Positions 22,447 to 33,088 of a stretch of 64,000 nucleotides of DNA are shown in pieces. Position numbers and translations under genes: made by a program. Location: positions 37,355,278 through 37,419,277 of the forward strand of contig CM069455.1 in NCBI GenBank assembly GCA_035610835.1, read 5' to 3'. Position 1 is the first letter of the stretch. Every line of letters starts with the position of its first letter. Under the pieces are notes generated by a model. That model was given only the letters and a program-made list of their open reading frames with translations. It ran no database searches and was not told the origin of the DNA. The stretch is from Ophiura sarsii (taxonomy: Eukaryota; Echinodermata; Ophiuroidea; Amphilepidida; Ophiuridae).

Positions 22447-23526
22447 TTACGCACGCGCCAGCGCCAACGCCTCCAGTAGGTGCTTACGCTGAGTGTGTCG
22501 AGTCAGCGTGCTCTTATCAGCAAAAGATTTCTGACAAAATTCACACTGATATGGTTTTTCTTTGGTGTGGGTCCTCACATGTCGTCTCAGATCACTATTC
22601 TGTGTAAAGCACTTCAGACAGTAGTCACACTGGTATGGACTTAAGGATGGCATTACTCGTGTGTCATCAGTCTGACCACTTGGATGAAAAATTTGACTAT
22701 GCCTCGTTAGACGACCCTTCAGTGCAAAGGTGTTCTCACAATATTCACACTGATATGGTTTGGATTTTGTGTGTGCCCGAATGTGCGCTGCCAGAAAACA
22801 CTCTGCTGCAAAGCACTTCTGACAATAGTCGCACTTGTATGGTCGATCAGAGGTGTGTGTCCCCAACGTGTGTCGCGTGAGGTCGCACTGTCGTGCAAAG
22901 TTTCTCTGACATGATTCACACTGATATGGTCGCTCTTTAATGTGTGTTATCATGTGGTATTTCAGACTATTCTTCAGTGCAAAGCGCTTCTGACAATAGT
23001 CGCACTGGTATGGTCTATCAGAGGTGTGTGTCTCCAACGTATGTCGCTTGAGGTCGCACTTTCGTGCAAAATTTCTCTGACATGAATCACACTGATATGG
23101 TCGCTCTTTAATGTGCTGCGTTAGTACGTGGGATTTCAGATTATTCTTCTGAGAAAACCACTTCTGACAATGTGTACATTGAAACGGTTTCTCCTTTGTA
23201 TGACTTCGTAAGTGAATCATAAGATTACTTCTCTGCATAAAACATTTCTGACAATACTCGCATTGAAACAGTTTCTTCTTTCTTGCATGGAAAGTCCGAA
23301 CGTGTATTGTCAGGTTATTCCCATATGCGAAACATTTCTGACGATATTTGTTCATATTCTGGGAAGGTTTACACTTGTCGGGGTGAATTACCATCTGTCT
23401 TTTCAAATATTTGAGGTTGTGCCTTGCAACATGGTGTCGCTTTGATTCGAATGAGTGGAAGAACCTTTCACAATATAAACAACTGAACGCTTTCAGAAAC
23501 AAAGCCATTGTTAATTGTTTCATCAA
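22447..23526 (-). CDS. C2H2 zinc-finger protein, 10 fingers
   Basis: Uninterrupted 359-codon minus-strand frame. Finger 1 is CLYCERFFHSFESKRHHVARH (residues about 16-36). A degenerate unit without the Cys pair (RQKCFAYGNNLTIHVRTFH) follows, then nine canonical C-x2-C-x12-H-x3-5-H fingers. Linkers are TGEKP variants (TKEKP, IKERP, TSDRP, TKSKP), as in DNA-binding finger arrays. Helix residues differ between fingers (QRSNLMI, RKCDLKR, LKNSLKY, AECFLAA), so a specific long DNA site is expected; this is inference. No KRAB, BTB or ZAD domain is visible in this frame. The ATG is followed by a second Met, and a TTCGTTAG just upstream could be an acceptor, so a 5' exon may be missing. Paralogues: 33089-34231 and the broken 18640-19345. 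Confidence 0.88.
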   Translation of the reverse strand: MMKQLTMALFLKAFSCLYCERFFHSFESKRHHVARHNLKYLKRQMVIHPDKCKPSQNMNKYRQKCFAYGNNLTIHVRTFHARKKKLFQCEYCQKCFMQRSNLMIHLRSHTKEKPFQCTHCQKWFSQKNNLKSHVLTQHIKERPYQCDSCQRNFARKCDLKRHTLETHTSDRPYQCDYCQKRFALKNSLKYHMITHIKERPYQCESCQRNFARQCDLTRHTLGTHTSDRPYKCDYCQKCFAAECFLAAHIRAHTKSKPYQCEYCENTFALKGRLTRHSQIFHPSGQTDDTRVMPSLSPYQCDYCLKCFTQNSDLRRHVRTHTKEKPYQCEFCQKSFADKSTLTRHTQRKHLLEALALARA

Positions 23527-23880
23527 ACTAACGAAGAATCTTGTAAAGAGCTCTGGAAATTTGTGTTAAAGAATCGCAGGTGAGTTAGTTATCCCTCGGT
23601 TAAAATTATAAACAATCCAAATAATGCAGGATTAAATGTTTCTAATTTAATTTTGTTCTTGGAGAAGTCCCCTGATGTCCTCTGGCAAGCAGCTGTTCTC
23701 AACATGCACTACCATACCACCGCATCTATATTGATACAATGTAAATAACAAATAAGACTTGTATAACATTATAAGGGGGAAATTGTTGGACGTTTGTGCA
23801 TGAGAGGCATTATAGAATTTAGAAAACATGGATTAGACTGAACTGCATTTACCTGGCATTTCCCCTTCACAATATTTATA
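23527..23880 (-). repeat. Duplicated 5' flank of the zinc-finger gene
   Basis: Aligns by eye with 34232-34600. Shared blocks include AACTAACGAAGAA, GAATCGCAGGTG, GAGAAGTCCCCTGATGTCCT and CTACCATACCACCGCATCTA. The duplication unit therefore includes upstream DNA, perhaps the promoter or a 5' UTR exon, so neither gene is a retrocopy. Confidence 0.8.
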
Positions 23881-24219
23881 ATTAACAAATGGTAATGGTA
23901 GCATTCCCTTTTCGTTGGTGCTGTCTACAATGGTCAAGGGTTTTGCTTCATTATAGACACAATGTTCGCAAATTATCGGGAAAATGGACTTACTTTTTAA
24001 AAAAAATAGATCACATTATTGGTGATTTTTCAGCACAAAATCATACCCCTTGGTAGGCATGTTCATAAAATTTTGAAAATAAAAATATCTCTTTGAAAAT
24101 GGAATACAGTACATGGAAACGAAGTACTTTACAATAAAAACTGGTGGTTCAACCATGTCAGCAGGGTGAATAATCACAAAGTTATAACCAAAAGTAGTTT
24201 GCCTTATATTGCTAACTAG

Positions 24220-24296
24220 GCGGTCACCCGGGGTTTCTCGGTTCTCGGGTTTGGGCGGTCACCCGGGGTTTGTCGGTTCTCGGGTTTGGTGGTTTG
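24220..24296 (+). repeat. Two-unit GC-rich direct repeat
   Basis: Two imperfect units of about 33 bp with GGCGGTCACCCGGGGTTT and CGGTTCTCGGGTTT, bordering the 129-bp array. Confidence 0.75.
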
Positions 24297-24311
24297 TAGA
24301 ATGCATGCATA

Positions 24312-25262
24312 AAGCCCGATCGGACAAACTTTGAAAATTCGACCCTTAGACGACCTTTGACCCCGGACGACCCAAGAAAAGCAAAGGCGTTTTATTTTTT
24401 CCACGCTCGACTCGCATTCGTGCTTCCCATCCCCGAGTTTAAGCCCGATCGGACAAACTTTGAAAATTCGACCCTTAGACGACCTTTGACCCCGGATGAC
24501 CCAAGAAAAGCAAAGCTGTTTTATTTTTTCCACGCTCGACTCATATTCGGGCTTCCCGTCACCGAGTTTAAGCCCGATCGGACAAACTTTGAAAATTCGA
24601 CCCTTAGACGACCTTTGACCCCGGACGACCCAAGAAAAGCAAAGCCGTTTTATTTTTCCACGCTCGACTCGTACTCGGGCTTCCCATCACCGAGTTTAAA
24701 GGTAGATGACCCGATCACATTTTCGTAACACAGAATTATTTCAAACATACGGAGATTTTCATATCATATGAAAGCTCATATTTTTCTCATCATCATACTG
24801 AAATTTGACGGCCTAAATCGGTATAATTACGGAGAAATCGATGAAATAACGTTGAATTACCGCGAATGGTGGTATACCACCGATATAGTTTGTGTACAAC
24901 TCAATGGGTACAGTTCACAGCATCTTGTGCGTCTAAAATAAGAACCATTAGAGATATGCAACTCAAACTTTGGAACACGACTTTTTTAAGGATGACCTTT
25001 CATGTAGAATAGAAAACTTCAAGTTGAAAATCGGAAATGTGATCGGGTCATCTACCTTTAAGCCCGATCGGACAAACTTTGAAAATTCGACCCCTAGACG
25101 ACCTTTGACCCCGGAAGACCCGACAAACGCCAACCCGTTTTATTTTTGCCACGCTCGCCTCGCATCGAGCATCGCGATCACCGAGTTTAAGCACGATCCG
25201 ACCAACTTCAAAAAGTTGACCCTAGATGACCTTTGACCTCGTACGCTCTAGCGAATGCAAAC
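24312..25262 (+). repeat. 129-bp tandem repeat, interrupted
   Basis: Units start AAGCCCGATCGGACAAAC at 24312, 24441, 24570, about 25060 and about 25189; the last two are more diverged. Since 129 is 43 codons, the frame stays open across units, giving a repetitive 43-residue translation that I do not regard as a protein. The array is split by the element at 24700-25057 and ends in (ACAG)n at about 25346-25382, so it may be the 3' part of a retroelement. Confidence 0.88.
24700..25057. mobile_element. Kolobok/T2-like MITE inside the 129-bp array
   Basis: 358 bp, TIR AGGTAGATGACCCGATCACA, flanked by TTAA (24696-24699, 25058-25061). The unfilled unit junction reads GAGTTTAAGCCCG at 24435-24447 and 24564-24576, which proves the ends and the TTAA duplication. 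Confidence 0.92.
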
Positions 25263-25345
25263 TTGCTCTTTCGGGGACCGAGCTGCACCCACCCACTGAG
25301 TTTGAACACCGCCCGACCCCGGGAAGGCGACGAAAAAGCGCGCAC

Positions 25346-25382
25346 AGACAGACAGACAGACAAACAAACAGACAGACAGAGA
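25346..25382 (+). repeat. (ACAG)n / (ACAA)n microsatellite
   Basis: Simple repeat of ACAGACAG with a short ACAAACAA interruption. It lies at the end of the 129-bp array and is followed by TATTATAATATAG. Confidence 0.9.
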
Positions 25383-25619
25383 GTAGCGTATTATAATATA
25401 GATAACTGGTCAAGTCATGCACATTTTAAACTATTTTAGCTTGTTAGGGCTTTAAAATCATGATGTCCAGTTGCTTGTGTGTGGTTAGTAAGACATCAGT
25501 GAATACATCCCAGCTTGTGTATTCCTTTTTCGCTGGATTTAAATGAGGTAAACATGGAGTTTACTACACATTTTGGCAACAAATTTTCAAAAAATGTCGC
25601 CCTCTGTAGTCAATGATAT

Positions 25620-26900
25620 GAACACCCCTACCCATGGCCATGTTTAGGGATACGTCTCGTCGGATTCATTTTTATGCATTGCCCCACCAATATATCGACA
25701 ATAAAATAGACGTTGGTACGTGTGACCAAATGATTTACCTTATCATAATTTAATTTCTGGTGATCTCACTCCCATCCAGCTCCCCGGCCGGGTCTCACTC
25801 TCACACGGGTCAACAAGTAACAACGGTCAGTCGTTGCGCTTTCTCGGAATATCTGCACTTGACACGTCGTGTGTATATTAGGCCAACGTGGACTAGGCCC
25901 TAGGCTAATATTTTGAAACCAATTCTTCATTAGTTTCTATTAAACTGATGATTTCACGCTCCAGGATTTCATGAATTCAATTGTTGCAACTCGCCACTCG
26001 ATTTCCCCCGCCAGCTATTGACTAAGTAAAGCCCGTGGTACAAAACTCGTATTGGCCGCTCGTGGCGCTACATCGCAGTCTGTATTGCACAGACAACGGT
26101 GGACACCATTTGCCTGAATCTGTATTTCGTATTAATTTAAAAATAAATCGCGGATACCAATCGAACATCCAGAAATATCATATTCCTATGAATAACTAAC
26201 ACTTACATTTTCCCAAACCTGATAGAGTTTGAAAATCACTCAAGTATTGATTGTGTTGTTAAGTTTATTGGCCGACCCATCATGCTCACTCAAATTGAAT
26301 CTTGTGGTTGTTCGACACATTATATACTCGCCTATGTGGGGGTATTTTATTATTTGTCACAAATAACGCGTTGTTTGTTTTTGTTTGTTTGTTTGTTTGT
26401 TTACACGGTCGGTCCGTACGGACACATGCTTGGGTCCTGAAGGGACCAGGCTCAAGCAAAATGCTCGGGCCAGGCTTAAAAAGCCTATATAAGCATGCTG
26501 GCATGATGGCTTGAATGAAATGAAAGTTAGAATAGATGGAAGAAAATTAGGAATGAAGTAAAACAAATAAGTTAACAATTTTGCTGTCAGCCTTGAGAAA
26601 GGAACAGTCTTGATCCAATCTCATTTGCAACACGTAGGTTAGTCAAACATTGATATTTTGATTTGTGTTACCAATAATCATCTGAAAATGGCATTTGAAA
26701 CAAAATAGAAGAAAAAGGGAAGGGGCAATGGTGAAAGCAGTGGGAGGGGGGGGGGGGGGGGGGTAAATAGAGGGACATGGGCTTTTGTTCTACCCCAGTA
26801 CAAGAAGGCCCCTTCCAAATACCAGGGCCGCCTTGTCCAGATTGAATTTAAAATTCCGTCGGGCATGGCACTAGCACCTTTCGATAGCACCTGTCAGATT
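25620..26900. repeat. Second segmental repeat, copy X1
   Basis: Collinear with 36240-38660. Shared blocks include GACAATAAAATAGACGTTGG, CAGTCGTTGCGCTTTCTCGG, ACCATTTGCCTGAATCTGTA, GGTTGTTCGACACATTAT and GAAAAAGGGAAGGGGCAATG. X1 has about 265 bp at 26372-26638 absent from X2. X2 has about 1.4 kb (about 36720-38110) absent from X1. Confidence 0.8.
26741..26763. repeat. Poly(G) tract
   Basis: About 20 G. The matching place in X2 (38448-38466) also has a poly(G) tract, so the tract predates the duplication. Confidence 0.9.
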
Positions 26901-27781
26901 TCACTCTGGCTACGGTCAATCCAGGACTGTTTTGATGGGGGATGTCGTATCCTTGTGAGCGGAGTGAGCCAAAGCGAGTGGACCGACCAGCGGGTGCATG
27001 GGGTCCAGAGGCGAAGTTCATGGGTTTTCGGCATTTTAAGGCAAAGATTCAGCATTCTGAAGCAAGAAGAATTAGGGTGGTTCGAGATCCATTATAATGT
27101 TGAAACCAGTAGTTCATGAACTATTATAATGATCCAGGAAAATTCCCTGAAGCCTTCTCCCAGACAACATTACAATATTGGCCCAATATTAGCCCAATAT
27201 TTATGTTTTATTGGCCTAATATTGGATTAAAATATTAGCGCAATATTATTTGCTCATGGGCCCAAGCTTGCATGGCCCAATATTGGCACTCGACAATGTG
27301 GGCCAAGCTTGGGTCAATATCTTGGAGAAATGTTAGGTAAGAAGAATTCTATCTTTATATTGTTTTATTTTCCCCAACGAGGAGTGAGCGGACCCCAGGC
27401 CAACCCGTGGCCAGGACCAATTTGGCCAAGGGCAAGCCTAGGACAAGGGAACAAATCTTCAAGGGACAGGACAAGGCACAAGATCCTAGCCAAAAAGGCC
27501 GGGAGGCGATAACTCAATGTTGTCATTTCCCGCCCTGCTGGTATATTGCGCCCATTATTGGACCAATATTGGTTGCCAACATGATGCCAATATTGAAGAG
27601 CGCCAATGTAAAACCAATATTGGTCCAATATTGGTGACCAAGAGAGTGCCAACCGTGCCAATGCCATTGGCACTCACTTGGACGCCAATATTGGTCTAAT
27701 ATTGGTTGCCAACATGATGCCAATTGAAGAGCGCCAATGTAAAACTAATATTGATATAAAATTGGATGGATTGAGCGTGAT

Positions 27782-27884
27782 ACACAAATATATTGGTCGA
27801 GCTCTGAGTTTTAAAAAATATTGTGCGAGACGCAGTCGAGCACAATATTTTTAAAACTCATAGCGAGACCAATATATTTGTGTG
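27782..27884. mobile_element. Hairpin MITE inside the CCAATATTGG element
   Basis: About 103 bp. Ends ACACAAATATATTGG and CCAATATATTTGTGT. The inner arms GAGTTTTAAAAAATATTGTG and its complement also pair, giving one long hairpin. Confidence 0.75.
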
Positions 27885-28504
27885 TCATGCGAAAAAATCC
27901 GTCCGATTTTATCATTATTATGCAGTGAGAATCTGACTCGATACTCGAGAAATGACTTGAGCCTGTCAAATAAATGAATAACACTGTACTAAAAAAGTAA
28001 TAGTCTGTAGGCCTACTTTCCAAACTGTTCAACACTTCTGGTACACTAACAGAATGACAGAACAAAAGCTCCATAACAAATTCCAAACACGTAACGAGTT
28101 CAAGTTTTACAGTCAGCAATAAATTCAAAAGACATATTTCGGCGATATCGTCTGTTTTCAACATTAAAAAAACACACGATTGTTTATGTAAAGCTTTATA
28201 CATTGACTTACAAGTAGGCCTAACAGTACAAAACTTTGACGATCGCCATTTTTTAGGCCAGGAACGTCCCCATTTATACAGATATACACACTTGTATCGG
28301 TGCTTCTTCGCGTTGCAGAACTGTCGGACTAATTCCTGGAAATTCTTTAAATTTTCTTTTGAACTTTTATTTATTAATACCTTTCGTCCCCATATGGGGA
28401 AAATAAAGGCTTATTTAGCGTAACAAAACGTGTGCTCCCGAAACCAGTCGCCATTATGACCCGATGACCTGATGTCGATCGTAATTAATTAGGATCTCAT
28501 TTCA

Positions 28505-28622
28505 AGCAGCCTGGTGCTAAGCATAAATGAAAGGAACCGACAATTTGGAACCCGGTAGTATATTTTTAACGGAATAAATCGTATCGGAAACTGGAAACCA
28601 ATGCTTAGCACCATGCTGCCGG
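28505..28622. repeat. Inverted repeat
   Basis: Left GCAGCCTGGTGCTAAGCAT and right ATGCTTAGCACCATGCTGC face each other across about 80 bp. Confidence 0.75.
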
Positions 28623-29194
28623 AAAAGGGATTCAATTAATTAAACCAAAAATTAGTCTCGAGTCTCGACTACATTTTTTGCACACTACACGTGCGGTCGC
28701 TACACATCGGCGTAATAGCACATCTTTTAGTGGATTCGTGCGTAGGCTTTAAATGTGTTAAAGAGGCAGGAAACCAAATCGACCAAGTTCGAATAATATC
28801 GGTCTGTCCAAGTTCACTCCAGTGACATAATGTGCAGAATAATAGGCCTTTACTAATGCATTGCAAGTATAGGACGGAAGATTCGAACTGCATAATAATG
28901 GTCCAACATTGGTTGCCAACATGATGCCAATTGAAAAGTGCCAATGTAAAACCAATATTGGTCCAATATTGGTGACCAACAAGAGAGTGTCAATGCCAAT
29001 ATTACCGATGGGAACCCAATATTGGCCCAATATTGATCAACATTAAGATAATGCCAATGCCAATATTGCCAATGTTGGGCCAATATTGTGCCAATATATG
29101 TATGTTGTCTGAGTTGGTAAGCTTAAATGTTGAAACATTGGAACTAATATGCGCATATGCGCACAAATTGTGATTTTTAACACTAAAAAAGAAT

Positions 29195-29560
29195 ATTTGG
29201 TGTGGTTCGAGAGCCATTATAATGTTGAAACCTGCAGAAAAAAATGCGTGCAAGCGCGCAAAATATTTCAGTTTTTGAACTAAAATGGAAACTTCCTGAA
29301 GCCGTCTTGTTAAGCTTGAATAATGAAACATCTCAACTAATACGCGCGAAGCGCGCACAATTTGGCATTTCTAACTCTCAAAAGGTCCAGTATGACGTTT
29401 TTAACGTCCCCACATAATACATTATTTGGTGTGGTTCGAGACCCATTATTTAAACTAAAATGATCATGGACAACTTTCCTGAAGCCATATTGTTCAGCTT
29501 GAATAATGAAACATTGAAACTAGTACGCGCGAAGCGCGCAATGGCAATTTTAACACTTGA
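29195..29560 (+). repeat. About 240-bp repeat unit, two copies
   Basis: GGTGTGGTTCGAGACCCATTA-type starts at about 29200 and 29430, each followed by CCTGAAGCC, AAGCTTGAATAATGAAAC and CGCGAAGCGCGCA. A third partial unit at about 27075-27150 is separated from these by the 27161-29111 element. Confidence 0.75.
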
Positions 29561-29812
29561 ACCGCCCCCTCCCCCCTATATTGACTGTCGTGTTGGTTGA
29601 GATTGGCACTGTCGGTTCATTTGACAAAAGGAATTATAGAATTATGATGTTTAAAAGCAAGGACAAGAATGTTCCGTGTGACCAATAGGGCGCACCGTAC
29701 GCGTAGTATGTATTTCCGCGTACGCGCATCTCTTAGTGCTGAGGGAGGTGCCCGGCGCCGCCCCGCTGCTAGCTGGAGATGCCGTCTACGCCCGCTCGCG
29801 CTCAGTGGCGTA

Positions 29813-29870
29813 TCCAGGGGGCAGCAAGCAATGCCCCCCCCCCCCCCCCCCCATCAAGATTTTTTTTAAA
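29813..29870 (+). mobile_element. 5' end of a CAGTGGCG-family hAT-like element
   Basis: Begins CAGTGGCGTATCCAGGGGGC and runs into a poly(C) tract, as other members do. The matching right end is not found. Confidence 0.55.
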
Positions 29871-29877
29871 TGAGGAA

Positions 29878-30015
29878 GAGGAGAAGAAGGAGAAAAAGGA
29901 GAAGAAGGAGGAAGAGGAGAAGGAGGAAGAGGAGAAGAAGGAGGAAGAGGAGAAGAAGGAGGAAGAGGAGGAGGAAGAGGAGAAGAAGGAAGAGGAGAAG
30001 AAGGAGGAAGGGTAG
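29878..30015 (+). repeat. Purine (GGA/AGA)n microsatellite
   Basis: Pure purine strand of GAG, AAG and GAA triplets. It gives open frames of Glu/Lys or Arg/Lys on one strand and Ser/Pro on the other; these are not genes. Confidence 0.95.
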
Positions 30016-31911
30016 GGGCATAGGCGGCGCAAATGGGGAGAAGGGGGTACGGGGTCACGTCCCTATAATTTGAATGTGGGGGACGTTAAAAACGTTATAC
30101 TTGACCTTTTGTGTGTTAAAAATGCCAATTTTACACGTAAAGTTTAAATGTTTCACTATTCAAGCTTAACAAGATGGCGTCAGCAACGTTTTTCTGAACT
30201 ATTTTAGTTCAAAACTGGAATTTTGTGTAAGGGGAAGATAACGTATACAGATATGGTCCAAGGACCCTTTGTTAAGGGACTTTTTGCATGACATCGGCGA
30301 ACTGTTGTATCTGGAATAAAAACAGTAAGGGACGCACCATTAGATTTCCAGGGGTAGGAAGTTTTTGGAAAACACATCCCCCTCTATGCAGTTCAATCAG
30401 TTCAAAATTGGCGAGAAATATTCTCCGCGTGCAAATGTAACCCAAGCGAACGCGCGTGCATTTTTTGTTATACGGATGCACTTTTGATCAAACGCACGCG
30501 TCACATGTTCGGTTCACAGTGCGCATGTTGCGTTCATGTGCACCTACAACCTTGGTATTCATTAGCTGTTGTAAGGCAAGGAGGCTTCGCCAATTTGTAA
30601 CTGATCAAACTATAATGAAATATACTATCCAATTGGTGCTATTGTATAATATAAATGTATGGATTTTTTATTAGGTTTCTGGTCTTTACGTAGTATAAGA
30701 CATACCAATATTACGAATCAAAATCAGTATGTGTAATTTCAGAGCTGAGCTTGGCTGAGCTTAAACCAATACTTCCGAGGGTTTAGTGAAACAAAGGGCT
30801 ATCTGCGTTTTTGGATCCGCACAAGATCAGGAACCTAATTATGAGAAAATAGTAAATTCACCTAATCAAAAAGGTTTGAATAGCATTTCTTTTAACTTGT
30901 CAAAATCATAGGGTGACAATGATGGGTCAAATGTTTAATTCAATTTTTCTCAAAAATGACCGAAATGCAGATAGCCCTTTGTTGCACTAAACTCTCGACT
31001 TGGTATATGCATGAAAAAGAATTTTAGTACCTCAAATTCTTGTCAAGAAAAATAATAATACTAAAAATTACATGGTAAAGTTAGCAGCATGCAGCAGTCA
31101 TAATTAGACATTGAACCCTGCGGGTGCGGGTGTCTATATAAACATGCTCCGCTCTGGGCGGTTACGCACGGCCGGGGTGCGAATTTATTAACCGTACTCG
31201 CTCACTGTATAAATGTATTGCTGTACAATGTACATGTGCTATGCACTTTACTCCGTCAGGTATCAAATGTTGTTTACGGTAATAAAGATCGCGGCCGGGG
31301 TAGCCTGCACCTCTCGGGCCTCCGGCCCTACGGTTCGGATAATAATGCACTCTCCTCGGAATGTCTAATTTCTAATCAATTCAGGACTCTAAAAATTCAA
31401 TATTTCCAACACCAAAAGGAGTGAGTTTTGTCTCTTGGCTGCATTACCTGCTTTCTGACAGTGTCTCTGATTGGCTCATTACAGGATATACCCCTGTGAG
31501 TAACCAATCAGAGAAGTGCTGTTATACCTCTTAATCAACCATACCACCATTCTTACAGTATCTCTGATTGGATAAATGTATGATATAACACTCTTTATGA
31601 CCAATCAAATTGTACTTAGACGCTGATATAGGCAGGTAGTGCGGTCAAGGGGTTAAGAAAATCAAAATATAACAGTGCAAATCCTGCATTTACTTAGCAA
31701 TGAGTGAGTGAATTGTATCCGCTTTAACATGTTTAAATTGTGGACGATGTATTAGTAGTGTGAAGAGTGAACAAATTCGAACGTCGAGAAAATTCTTTAA
31801 CGATCTTTTAGTTTTGATCCAAACCTCCAAATTTCACCGGAAGCTTAACCTTGATTTTTTAATCGTTTTCAATCCATACGAAAAACATTCTTCCTTTTTT
31901 ATCAGAAAAGG

Positions 31912-31958
31912 TCGATGTCATTGAAATTGCACTAATTCTGATCGTTGGACCTGACCAG
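31912..31958 (+). other. Conserved micro-ORF block SEKVDVIEIAL, copy B
   Basis: The frame reads SEKVDVIEIALILIVGPDQ after TTTTTTATCAG and ends at CAG|GTAAAG, which could be a splice donor. See the copies at 14251 and 47683. Confidence 0.4.
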
Positions 31959-32062
31959 GTAAAGCTGGAAAAGTGAATGGGTAAAACAGCTGTTACTTTA
32001 GAAATCTATCTTGCACACCTAAATTCGTTATTATTATACATGTATCTCAACCAGGATCTTAA

Positions 32063-32390
32063 AGATGTTCTGATTGCTGGTCCGATTTTCAGTTTGATGT
32101 TTTCTATTTGACATGAACATGATAAAAGGTCATCCTTATAATTGTCGCATTCCAAAGTTTGAGTTGCATACACTCCAATGGCTCTTATTTTAGAAGCACA
32201 AGGTCACAAGAAATTTGCCTATTGAGTGAGTAGTACACAAACTGGCGGGTGGTTAACCGCCTTTGGCAGTAATTCACTAAGATTTTACAGACATAATGAG
32301 AAAATTATGGGGATTCTTTTTATATCAAAATATCTTGATGTGAATAAAAAAAATCATATCACAAAAAAAGTGATCAGAACATATACACCT
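32063..32390. mobile_element. Kolobok/T2-like MITE, copy B orthologue
   Basis: Same insertion as 14415-14758. The left end has lost four bases after TTAA. The right end ATACACCT is followed by the same mutated TCAA. Confidence 0.7.
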
Positions 32391-32489
32391 TCAACCCTTT
32401 GTATAAATCATTGTGTGTTCTCCCAAATAAATGAAACAAGTAAAGCATTTCTGACAATACTCATACTGAGATTGCGGGAAAAGTGTACC

Positions 32490-32755
32490 TTAGGTCCCAG
32501 ATACTGGTATACCAGCATCGTTCAATACTGGAACATAAAAGTTGCCAGTATCGCTCGATACTGGCATGATTTTACTGTTCCAGGATTGGTCGATACTGGT
32601 ACACATCCTACAAGTAGGGATTTGTCCCAGTATTGCCCGATACTGGAACATTTTATTTGTGCCAGTTCGTCCGATAGTGGAACACTGACTTGGTACCAGT
32701 ATCGAACGATACTGGGTGTTCCAGTATACTATTGGATGATACTAGTGCGGTCCAG
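32490..32755. repeat. CCAGTATCG/CGATACTGG palindromic cluster
   Basis: Near-palindromes such as CCAGTATCGCTCGATACTGG and CCAGTATCGAACGATACTGG recur at least five times, along with half-sites (TGGAACA, TGTTCCAG). A TIR boundary could not be set. A decayed partial copy is at 15040-15185. Confidence 0.8.
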
Positions 32756-33088
32756 AATCTGGGATGCAAAGTAGGCCTACACCTTTCCATCTTCCCTACA
32801 GTGGCTTTCCCATTTTATATATTCTGATTACTCTGATTTACCACAACTATAGTTTAATCATTTCAGTTGGCGAGAATTATGAGGCTTGTATTTGTACATT
32901 CCAAGAATAACACATGTCGTTGCGCATAGTTATTGGTTAAAGTGTGCGTTTGGGCATCATAAGCAGGTGTCAGCGAGTGGTGGACAAGTAGGTATTCTAC
33001 GGATAAATACTAGCCACAAAACTTTCGCCGAGTTAGTACTGATTAAACTATAGCAAAAAATGTCTGCCACTATTCCTCATTACCATGT

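Larger units (their letters stand above)
27161..29111. mobile_element. CCAATATTGG-rich DNA element
   Basis: The ends CAGACAACATTAC and its inverted counterpart ATGTATGTTGTCTG bound about 1.95 kb. Both subterminal regions (27170-27770 and 28890-29095) are crowded with the palindrome CCAATATTGG and half-sites. The middle holds other material, including a hairpin at 27782-27884. It is inserted in a dispersed repeat whose uninterrupted form (CCTGAAGCCGTCTTGTTAAG) is at about 29295-29315. No convincing target duplication or transposase. Confidence 0.75.

Noticed and set aside
24216..24728. Open frames of 105 and 123 codons on both strands
   Set aside because: Both follow the 129-bp tandem unit (43 codons) and have no recognisable domain. 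The frames end at the inserted element.
29779..30073. Acidic or basic low-complexity proteins on either strand
   Set aside because: Purine microsatellite next to a poly(C) tract. No exon borders.
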